Below are positions 6,990 to 15,516 of a stretch of DNA of 24,378 bases, piece after piece; the stretch's first letter is position 1; each line of letters begins with the position of its first letter. The stretch comes from Actinomycetes bacterium. Lineage in GTDB: Bacteria > Actinomycetota > Acidimicrobiia > Acidimicrobiales > RAAP-2. Position numbers and translations under genes: made by a program. The stretch is taken from assembly GCA_021795095.1 (NCBI GenBank), contig JAJYPU010000015.1, positions 1 to 24,378 of the forward strand, read 5' to 3'. The notes under the pieces were generated by a model that was not told where the DNA came from, searched no databases, and worked only from the letters and a program-made list of their open reading frames with translations.

Positions 6990-7856
6990 ATGCGAGTCGG
7001 TTTGGTTGGATTCGGCAAGACCGGCGTTCCGGTAGCCTCCGTGATACTACGAGACCCGAAAATGCAACTCGTGTGGGTCGTACGGAAAAGTGATGTAAAA
7101 GCGCACCATTCGGCCGCAGAATTTCTTGATATACCGTGCGATGATCCTGCACTAATTATCACCGCGGGTGAGATCGACGCCCAGCAGTTGCTCAACGACC
7201 ACCCGGTCGACGTGATCATCGACTTCTCCTCCGAGGAGGGGCTCGATTACTACATGGGTGCGGCGGCAGCACGCCGGGTGAACGTGGTGACGGCAATCTC
7301 GCACTACTCCGAGGCCCAGCAGCAGAAGCTCCGACGTCTGAGCCAGAGCACCGCGGTGCTCTGGTCACCCAACATCACCGTCGGGGTCAACTTCCTCATC
7401 CTCGCGGCCCAGTCCCTACGCCGTATCGCGCCACACGCCGACATTGAGATCCTCGAGGAGCACTTCAAGCTCAAAGACGGCGTCTCGGGCACGGCCAAGT
7501 TGATCGGCGAGGCCCTCGACGTCTGTGAATCCGACATCAAGTCCGTACGGGCCGGCGGCATCATCGGCGTGCACGAGATCCTGTTCGGTTTCCCCTATCA
7601 GGTGGTGCGGCTGCGCCACGAGTCGATCTCGCGCGAGGCCTTCGGTGACGGCGCGCGCTTCGCTGCGGTGGGCCTCGCCGGCAAGTTGCCGGGCCTGTAC
7701 ACGATGCAGGACCTGATGACCCCGATGTTCGCCTCGGCCCCACCGGTGCGGCGGCCCGAGCGCGCCCGGCGCAGGGGTTTCACGTTGCGCCGCGTGCCCG
7801 AGTCGCCGGTACGCGCTGAACGTGCGGCCGCACTTTCGGATCAGACGCCCGTGTGA
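6990..7856 (+). CDS. Dihydrodipicolinate reductase (DapB)-family protein, divergent active site
   Basis: The 288-residue protein starts at the ATG at 6990, seven bases after AAGGAG; an in-frame GTG at 6984 lies too close to that site. The N-terminal Rossmann domain has VGLVGFGKTGVPVASVILRD (3-22) and then DVIIDFSSEEGL (74-85), as in DapB. The C-terminal half has IEILEEHFKLKDGVSGTAK (152-170), AGGIIGVHEILFG and RHESISREAFGDGARFAAVGLAG. Canonical DapB reads HHxxKxDxPSGTA; here it is H158-F-K-L-K162-D-G-V-S-G-T, so the second His and the Pro are missing and the motif is one residue shorter. The arginine-rich tail from about 254 is extra. It may be a lysine-pathway reductase or a related reductase of unknown substrate. 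The first 60 codons are unusually AT-rich (47% GC by count over 7081-7140). Confidence 0.7.
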   Translation: MRVGLVGFGKTGVPVASVILRDPKMQLVWVVRKSDVKAHHSAAEFLDIPCDDPALIITAGEIDAQQLLNDHPVDVIIDFSSEEGLDYYMGAAAARRVNVVTAISHYSEAQQQKLRRLSQSTAVLWSPNITVGVNFLILAAQSLRRIAPHADIEILEEHFKLKDGVSGTAKLIGEALDVCESDIKSVRAGGIIGVHEILFGFPYQVVRLRHESISREAFGDGARFAAVGLAGKLPGLYTMQDLMTPMFASAPPVRRPERARRRGFTLRRVPESPVRAERAAALSDQTPV

Positions 7857-7876
7857 TCGACGTCGGTACCGGTTTT

Positions 7877-8854
7877 TCAGTGGGCTGGTAGGTCCTCGAG
7901 GAGTGACTCGATGAGCGAGCCAAAACCTCGCCGCAGGCCCTCGCTCGGCAAGGTGGCGAGTGACTCCTGGGCCAGCCCGAGGAAGCGCTGGGCCGCGACG
8001 ACCGTGCGCTCGACTCCGTCGGTCGCGACCACGAGCTTGCGGGCACGTTCGCGGTCGGCGTCGTTCAAGACCGCGCCGAGGATCGAGCGGAGCTCGTCAC
8101 CGACCGACGGGTCACGCAGCGCGTAGAGCGTCGGCAGGTTGTAGATGCCCTCGGCGAGGTCCTGGCCGGCCGGTTTGCCCAGTTCGTTGTCCACCGCGGT
8201 GACATCCAGGATGTCGTCGCGCAGTTGGTAGACCATCCCAAAGCACCGGCCGAACTCGCTGAGCGCCTCGGTGTGGGCGGGTTCGTGGTCGGCGGTGATC
8301 GCACCGACGCGGCAACTGGCCGCCATGAGCGAGCCGGTCTTACCCTCGATCGCCTCGAAGTAGTCGTCCTCGGTGCGCTCGACGGAGAAGGCCGTTCGCA
8401 CCTCGGAGACCTGGCCGCGGGTGAGCCACGCGAGGGTGCGCGCCATCAGTCCCGCCACGTCGGTGCCGAGGTCGGCGGCGATGCCCGCCGATCGGGCCAT
8501 CAGGTAGTCACCGGCGACGATGGCGACGAGGTTGCCGTATCGGGCGTTGACGCTGTCGACGTTGCGACGCACGTCGGCCTCGTCCATGACGTCGTCGTGG
8601 TAGAGCGACGCGAGGTGCATCAGTTCGAGTGAGATCCCGCCGAGCAGGTCCTCCTCGGAGGCCTCGCGCTCCCCGAAGGTGGCCGCGGCGATCGCGAGCA
8701 TCGGGCGCAGCCGCTTGCCACCGGCGTAGATCAGATGCGTGGTGACGGCGTCGAGGTAGGGGTCGCCGACGACGACCGACTCGGCGAGCAGGGCTTCGAG
8801 ACGCTCGAGGTCGCGCTCCACCAGGGGCAATTGGAGTCGCTCGTGCGGATTCAC
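7877..8854 (-). CDS. Long-chain polyprenyl diphosphate synthase
   Basis: The 325-residue all-helical trans-prenyltransferase elongates allylic diphosphates with isopentenyl diphosphate, giving the chain of menaquinone or similar lipids. Both aspartate-rich motifs are intact: DDVMD (87-91) and DDILD (213-217). GGKRLRPML (45-53) and EGKTGSLMAASC (170-181) are also conserved. The residues four and five positions before the first motif are small (Ser83, Ala82), which by the chain-length rule for this family favours a long product (C30 or more) over geranylgeranyl diphosphate. The GTG start has a TATTGT hexamer exactly six bases upstream, suggesting a leaderless transcript. It converges on the DapB-family gene with 20 bases between stops, and is divergent from clpC. 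Confidence 0.92.
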   Translation of the reverse strand: MNPHERLQLPLVERDLERLEALLAESVVVGDPYLDAVTTHLIYAGGKRLRPMLAIAAATFGEREASEEDLLGGISLELMHLASLYHDDVMDEADVRRNVDSVNARYGNLVAIVAGDYLMARSAGIAADLGTDVAGLMARTLAWLTRGQVSEVRTAFSVERTEDDYFEAIEGKTGSLMAASCRVGAITADHEPAHTEALSEFGRCFGMVYQLRDDILDVTAVDNELGKPAGQDLAEGIYNLPTLYALRDPSVGDELRSILGAVLNDADRERARKLVVATDGVERTVVAAQRFLGLAQESLATLPSEGLRRGFGSLIESLLEDLPAH

Positions 8855-8860
8855 GTTCCC

Positions 8861-8866
8861 ACAATA
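8861..8866 (-). promoter_or_regulatory. Candidate -10 element for a leaderless polyprenyl synthase mRNA
   Basis: On the minus strand the hexamer TATTGT (TANNNT class) is followed by exactly six bases and then the GTG start at 8854. This spacing would place transcription initiation at or next to the start codon. The same geometry occurs before the genes at 17541 and 22313. No strong -35 hexamer is visible. Confidence 0.5.
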
Positions 8867-8888
8867 GATGAGCCATGACGGGGCGTCG

Positions 8889-8906
8889 GCGGGCGAGGTC
8901 GCCCGC
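8889..8906. promoter_or_regulatory. 18-bp GC-rich palindrome in the clpC / polyprenyl synthase divergent region
   Basis: GCGGGCGA-GG-TCGCCCGC is a perfect 8-bp inverted repeat with a two-base centre. It lies 15-32 bases upstream of the candidate clpC -10 hexamer and so overlaps where its -35 box would be. This is a good position for a repressor or activator site. It does not match the CIRCE sequence, and I could not match it to a ClgR-type CGC-N5-GCG site. Confidence 0.4.
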
Positions 8907-8920
8907 GCGCCCGCCGCCGG

Positions 8921-8926
8921 TACACT
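8921..8926 (+). promoter_or_regulatory. Candidate clpC -10 element and ribosome binding site
   Basis: TACACT fits the actinobacterial -10 pattern and would give a leader of roughly 22 bases. A Shine-Dalgarno-like AAAGGA (8944-8949) then precedes the TTG start at 8956 by six bases. No good -35 box is visible, which fits control through the adjacent palindrome but does not prove it. Confidence 0.45.
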
Positions 8927-8955
8927 GCTAACTATCAGCGCATAAAGGATGAACG

Positions 8956-11466
<2,511 letters not shown>

Positions 11467-11481
11467 CAGTCGCCGTCTAAC

Positions 11482-12825
11482 GTGCGTCGGGTGAAGACCC
11501 GATCAGAGTTCGTGTGTGAGAGTTGCGGGGCGCTCAGCGCCCGCTGGGTCGGACGCTGCGGTTCCTGTGGCGCGTGGAACGCCGTGGCCGAACGCAGCAC
11601 GCCCGGCGGCCGCAGTGCGGTGCTGGCGCCGACGCCGATCCTGGCGGCTCGGATCGACGACGGGCTCACCATGCCGACCGGCGTGGGTGAGCTCGACCGG
11701 GTGCTCGGTGGGGGACTGGTCGCCGGCTCGACGACGCTGCTGTTCGGCGAGCCCGGCGTCGGCAAGTCCACGCTCGCCCTCCAGGCCATGCGGTCCCTCG
11801 CGATGGCCGGTTCCGTCGTGGTGCTCGTGGCGGCCGAGGAGTCGGCCGCCCAGGTGGCGCGGCGGGCCCGGCGGCTAGGACCGGTGCCCGCGGACCTCGC
11901 GGTGGTGGCGACGAACGACGTCACCACGGCCGAACAGGTGATCGAACGCTACCGGCCGACGCTCGTGGTCGTGGACTCGGTGTCGGCGTTGCGAGACGAA
12001 GGGATCAGCGGTTCGTCGGGATCGGTGAATCAGGTTCGCGCCGCCGCCGAGCGGCTCTGCGCGATGGCCAAGGCCACCGACACCGCGCTCGTGCTCATCG
12101 GACACGTCACCAAGGACGGCGAGTTGGCCGGTCCACGGGCGTTGGAGCACGTGGTGGACACGGTACTGCGCATCGAAGGTGATCGACACGGCTCGCTGCG
12201 CGTCGTTCGGGCGCTGAAGCACCGCTTCGGGCCGACGGGTGAGGTCGGCCTCTTCGAGATGGTCGCCGACGGCCTGCGCGAACTGCCCGATGGCTCGCTC
12301 AATCCGCCGGGTCCGGGACTCGACGTGCCCGGTGTCGTCTGGAGCGTCACCAACGACGGCAGTCGGTCACTCTCGGTCGAGATCCAGGCCCTCGTCGCCT
12401 CGAGCACGGGGTCGCCCCGCCGGGTCGCCCACCAGGTCTCGTCCCAGCGTCTCGCCCTGCTGCTCGCGGTGCTCGAGGCCCGGTGCGGGGTCGAACTCGG
12501 CGGGTCGGACGTCTTTGCGACCACGGCCGGGGGGCTACCCGCGGTCGAGCCGGGCGTCGACGCCGCCCTGGCACTCGCAATCGCCTCGGCGGCGATCGGG
12601 TTCGTCGTCCCGGCGAACCTGGCAGTCGTGGGTGAGGTCGGACTCGCCGGCGAGCTGCGCCCGGTCAGCGGGCTCAGCCGTCGGCTCACCGAGGTTCGAC
12701 GCCGTGGGGCCGAGCGGGTGGTCGTCCCGGCCGGATCGGCCCTGGAACCAGCGGCGGGGCTGGACCTCATCGTCTGTCGCCGGCTGGTCGACGTAATCGA
12801 GGCCGTGCAACCCGTCACGGTTTGA
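11482..12825 (+). CDS. radA: DNA repair protein RadA (Sms)
   Basis: The 447-residue RecA-like ATPase promotes branch migration in recombinational repair. It has an N-terminal C4 zinc finger (Cys12, Cys15, Cys26, Cys29), a RecA core with Walker A GEPGVGKST (89-97) and Walker B TLVVVDSVSAL (160-170), GHVTKDGELAGPRALEHVVD (207-226), and a C-terminal Lon-like domain with LAVVGEVGLAGELRPVSG. The RadA-specific motif, normally KNRFG, reads KHRFG (246-250). The GTG at 11482 gives the longest sensible start; a GTG three codons later is equally possible, since neither has a clear ribosome binding site. It sits 15 bases after clpC and may share its transcript. Confidence 0.95.
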   Translation: MRRVKTRSEFVCESCGALSARWVGRCGSCGAWNAVAERSTPGGRSAVLAPTPILAARIDDGLTMPTGVGELDRVLGGGLVAGSTTLLFGEPGVGKSTLALQAMRSLAMAGSVVVLVAAEESAAQVARRARRLGPVPADLAVVATNDVTTAEQVIERYRPTLVVVDSVSALRDEGISGSSGSVNQVRAAAERLCAMAKATDTALVLIGHVTKDGELAGPRALEHVVDTVLRIEGDRHGSLRVVRALKHRFGPTGEVGLFEMVADGLRELPDGSLNPPGPGLDVPGVVWSVTNDGSRSLSVEIQALVASSTGSPRRVAHQVSSQRLALLLAVLEARCGVELGGSDVFATTAGGLPAVEPGVDAALALAIASAAIGFVVPANLAVVGEVGLAGELRPVSGLSRRLTEVRRRGAERVVVPAGSALEPAAGLDLIVCRRLVDVIEAVQPVTV

Positions 12826-12833
12826 GTGAAGTT

Positions 12834-12842
12834 TGGTAGAAT
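12834..12842 (+). promoter_or_regulatory. Extended -10 promoter for carD
   Basis: TGGTAGAAT combines a TGn extension with a near-consensus -10 hexamer TAGAAT (12837-12842), starting nine bases after the radA stop. Initiation would fall near 12849, giving a leader of about 48 bases with AGGAG at 12882-12886 before the carD ATG. The -35 region is weak, as is common with an extended -10. Confidence 0.6.
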
Positions 12843-12896
12843 GGATAGTCCCCCACGAACGCCCCGCGGCGTCGGTCGGCTAGGAGCTACTGCGCA

Positions 12897-13385
12897 ATGA
12901 CTGTCCGGAAATATAAGAAGGGCGACCGTCTCGTTTACCCTCATCACGGTGCCTGTACGGTCGAGAAGATCGAGAAGATGACGGCGTTTGACGTCAAGCA
13001 GGACTACTTGAAGCTCAAAGTCGCCTACACCGACCTCGTGCTGATGGTGCCGGTCGCGAACGCCGAGTCGGTCGGTTTGCGCGACGTGATCAACGACGAA
13101 GAGGTCGAAGAGGTCTTCGCGGTGCTTCGCAAGAAGGAAGCGCGCATGCCCACCAACTGGTCGCGCCGCTTCAAGAACCACTCGGAGAAGTTGCGCTCTG
13201 GTGACATCTACCAGGTCGCCGAGGTCGTGCGGAACCTCTCGATCCGCGATAAGGACAAGGGTCTCTCCGCCGGCGAGAAGCGCATGCTGACCCGGGCGCG
13301 CCAGATCCTGGTCTCGGAGCTCACGTTCGCACTGAACGTCGACACCGAAGCGGCCGAAGAGAAGCTCGCCTCGGTCCTGCCGTAG
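12897..13385 (+). CDS. carD: CarD-family RNA polymerase-binding transcription regulator
   Basis: The 162-residue protein has the CarD layout. An N-terminal Tudor-like RNA-polymerase interaction domain (1 to about 60, starting RKYKKGDRLVYPHHGACTVE) binds the beta subunit. A helical C-terminal domain contacts the upstream edge of the transcription bubble. Trp88 in MPTNWSRRFKNH matches the conserved tryptophan that wedges into promoter DNA in mycobacterial CarD. The C-terminus SAGEKRMLTRARQILVSELTFA is also typical. The ATG at 12897 is preceded by AGGAG with ten bases of spacing. It has its own promoter and is followed two bases later by ispDF, an order (carD-ispD-ispF) conserved in actinobacteria. 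Confidence 0.96.
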   Translation: MTVRKYKKGDRLVYPHHGACTVEKIEKMTAFDVKQDYLKLKVAYTDLVLMVPVANAESVGLRDVINDEEVEEVFAVLRKKEARMPTNWSRRFKNHSEKLRSGDIYQVAEVVRNLSIRDKDKGLSAGEKRMLTRARQILVSELTFALNVDTEAAEEKLASVLP

Positions 13386-13387
13386 CC

Positions 13388-14494
13388 ATGACCGTGGCCG
13401 CCGTCGTCGTCGCCGGCGGTCGAGGAACGAGGTTCAGGGGACTGAAGCAGTTCGCGGACCTTAACGGACGCTCGGTCGCCGCGTGTAGCGTCGCAGCCGC
13501 GCGTAGCGTCGCGCCCCACGTCGTGCTGGTCGTGCCCGAGGACTACGCCGGCGCCGGCGAGGGAGCCGACGTCGTGGTCCACGGTGGGCCCACTCGTGCG
13601 TCGTCCGTTCGCGCGGGCCTCGCCCATTGTGCTGACGCCTCGATCGTCGTCATCCACGACGCCGCGAGGCCGCTGGCGAGCCCGGCGCTCTTCGCCGCAG
13701 TCGTGCGGGCGGTCCAAGATGGGGCCGACGCCGCAGTCCCCGGGCTCGCTGTGACCGACACGGTCAAGCGGGTCGACCGAGTAGGCGCCGCGGTGGTCGC
13801 GGTGGCGACCCTCGAACGTGATGAACTGGTGACTGTGCAGACCCCACAAGCCTTTCGACGCGACGCACTCGTGCGTGCACATGCCGCCACGGGTGAGGCA
13901 ACGGACGACGCCGCCCTCGTCGAGGCCGTCGGCGGTCGCGTCATCGTGCTACCCGGTGAACCCGAGAACGTGAAGATCACCGAGCCAGCGGACCTCGCAC
14001 GGATGCGCGGCCCCTGGTCGTCGCTTCGCATTGGACATGGTGTCGACGTGCACCGATTCAGCGACGACGCTGCGAGACCGCTCTGGCTCGGGCTCACTGA
14101 GGTGCCCGATGCGCCAGGGCTCGCGGGGCACTCGGACGCCGATGTCGCCACTCACGCGGTCGCGGACGCCCTGTTGGGCGCTGCTGGCCTCGGAGACATC
14201 GGTCGACACTTTCCGGACACGGATCCGTCCACAGCGGGCATCTCATCCAAGACGCTGCTGTCAGCCGTCGTCGAATTGACCCGCGACGCGGGCTATCGCG
14301 CGGTCTCGGTCGACGTGACGATCATCGCGCAACGGCCGAAGCTCGCGCCGTTCATGACGACGATGACAGAACGACTGAGCGACGTGGTCGGCGCGCCGGT
14401 GTCGGTGAAGGCGACCACCACGGAGGGACTTGGCGCGATTGGTCGCACCGAGGGCATCGCCGCCACCGCCGTGGCGATCCTGGGGGCGTTGTGA
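13388..14494 (+). CDS. ispDF: Bifunctional IspD/IspF: MEP cytidylyltransferase and MECDP synthase
   Basis: The 368-residue fusion carries two steps of the MEP isoprenoid pathway. Residues 1 to about 208 are IspD: AAVVVAGGRGTRFRGLKQF holds the nucleotide-binding glycine-rich loop, then VIHDAARPL (88-96), VTDTVKRV and VTVQTPQAFRRDAL. Residues from about 213 to the end are IspF: RIGHGVDVHRF with zinc ligands Asp220 and His222, GHSDADVATHAVADALLGAA with His248, DIGRHFPDTD, and ATTTEGLGAIGRTEGIAA. The linker is only a few residues. The fusion skips the intervening IspE step, as in other known IspDF proteins; in mycobacteria the two genes are separate neighbours. The ATG is two bases after the carD stop, and the TGA overlaps the next GTG. 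Confidence 0.96.
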   Translation: MTVAAVVVAGGRGTRFRGLKQFADLNGRSVAACSVAAARSVAPHVVLVVPEDYAGAGEGADVVVHGGPTRASSVRAGLAHCADASIVVIHDAARPLASPALFAAVVRAVQDGADAAVPGLAVTDTVKRVDRVGAAVVAVATLERDELVTVQTPQAFRRDALVRAHAATGEATDDAALVEAVGGRVIVLPGEPENVKITEPADLARMRGPWSSLRIGHGVDVHRFSDDAARPLWLGLTEVPDAPGLAGHSDADVATHAVADALLGAAGLGDIGRHFPDTDPSTAGISSKTLLSAVVELTRDAGYRAVSVDVTIIAQRPKLAPFMTTMTERLSDVVGAPVSVKATTTEGLGAIGRTEGIAATAVAILGAL

Positions 14495-15345
14495 GCCCCC
14501 GCCCGCCGCGCCGGCCATCGGGCCCGCCACCTCGCCGAGGGCGCGGCGGTTCACCGACTGGTCCCGCCAATCAGAACCGTCGCCCGATGGCCAAGGACAA
14601 GGAAGGTCTGGGGGGTGAACAAGTCGAGGGACGACGCGCAGTGCTCGAACTCTTGCGTGCCGGTCGTCGCACCGTGAATCGGATACTGGTCGCCGACGCG
14701 CAGGACCCCGCCGAGATTCTCGACGAGATTGAGCGTGAGGCCCAGCGCCGTCGGGTCCCGGTTCACCTCGTGTCGATGGCGAGACTTGACCGAGAAGCGC
14801 GTACTGAGGGTCACCAAGGCGTGGTGGCATTCGCGTCACGTCTGGAAACGGTGATCCTCGACGACCTGATCAACGCCCCGCACCCGTTCCTACTGGTCTG
14901 TGACGGTGTCACCGACCCTCGCAATCTCGGGGCAATGTTGCGAAGTGCCGATGGCGCCGGTGTCACGGGCGTGGTTTTGCCGCGTCATCGATCGGCGCGA
15001 ATCGCGCCGACGGTGACTAAAACCGCTGCGGGTGCCATCGAATATCTGACGTTCTGCGACGTTGGCGGCGTACCCAGTGCGCTGGACGCCATGAACAAAG
15101 CCGGGATCCTGACCGTTGGACTCGCTGGTGAGGCAAGCTCATCGCTCTACGACCTCGATCTCGGTTCGGTTCCAGTCGCGCTGGTGGTTGGTAGTGAAGA
15201 GCGCGGACTCGCGGCACTGACGCGCAAGCGCTGCGCTGCTGTGGCGTCCATTCCGCAATTGGGGCATGTCAGCTCGCTGAACGCTGGCGTTGCGCTGTCA
15301 GTCGCGGCTTTTGAGGTCGCGCGGCAACGACGTCTCGCTATCTGA
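14491..15345 (+). CDS. rlmB: TrmH/RlmB-family rRNA 2'-O-methyltransferase
   Basis: The 284-residue SPOUT methyltransferase probably makes 2'-O-methylguanosine in 23S rRNA. A Pro/Arg-rich, likely disordered N-terminus (1 to about 33) precedes the substrate-binding domain with GEQVEGRRAVLELLRAG. The trefoil-knot catalytic domain follows: DPRNLGAMLRSADGAGV with Asn145 and Arg151, LVVGSEERGL with Glu236, and IPQLGHVSSLNAGVALSVA with Asn264. The GTG at 14491 overlaps the ispDF stop as GTGA, the usual junction here; an internal ATG at 14587 would remove the basic extension but has no ribosome binding site. The family assignment is firm; the exact target nucleotide is inferred. Confidence 0.9.
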   Translation: MSPRPPRRPSGPPPRRGRGGSPTGPANQNRRPMAKDKEGLGGEQVEGRRAVLELLRAGRRTVNRILVADAQDPAEILDEIEREAQRRRVPVHLVSMARLDREARTEGHQGVVAFASRLETVILDDLINAPHPFLLVCDGVTDPRNLGAMLRSADGAGVTGVVLPRHRSARIAPTVTKTAAGAIEYLTFCDVGGVPSALDAMNKAGILTVGLAGEASSSLYDLDLGSVPVALVVGSEERGLAALTRKRCAAVASIPQLGHVSSLNAGVALSVAAFEVARQRRLAI

Positions 15346-15516
15346 ACGAGCGGGCCGAAGTTTCTTCATTCTCGAATTCGTAAAATTAATTCGATTCAAT
15401 TTCAAATTGCCTCTCGTTGTCATACATTGACCTTCAACCTTTGGCGGCATCTCAAGAGCTGGTGCGTTTTATGACTGGCGCAACCGTCAAATTAATTACC
15501 TTGAAGGATGAGATGT
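15346..15516. other. AT-rich intergenic region with a 7-bp dyad
   Basis: The interval drops to about 30% GC over 15361-15420 by direct count, in sharp contrast to the upstream gene. It contains the inverted repeat TCGAATT (15372-15378) and AATTCGA (15388-15394) around a nine-base spacer. TACATT (15422-15427) is a possible -10 with a poor -35. AAGGA (15504-15508) is a ribosome binding site for the next gene. The dyad could be an operator or a weak rlmB terminator; neither is demonstrated. The open frame 15417-15707 in another frame has no recognisable content. Confidence 0.45.

Noticed and set aside
7864..7877. CGGTACCG followed by a T run between the convergent DapB-family and polyprenyl synthase genes, as a terminator
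   Set aside because: The palindrome has no loop, so it cannot form a stable hairpin.
15346..15500. An attachment-site duplicate of the tRNA-Thr 3' end
   Set aside because: No stretch matching the T-arm or acceptor sequence was found by eye; short TTCGAA-like similarities are too brief.
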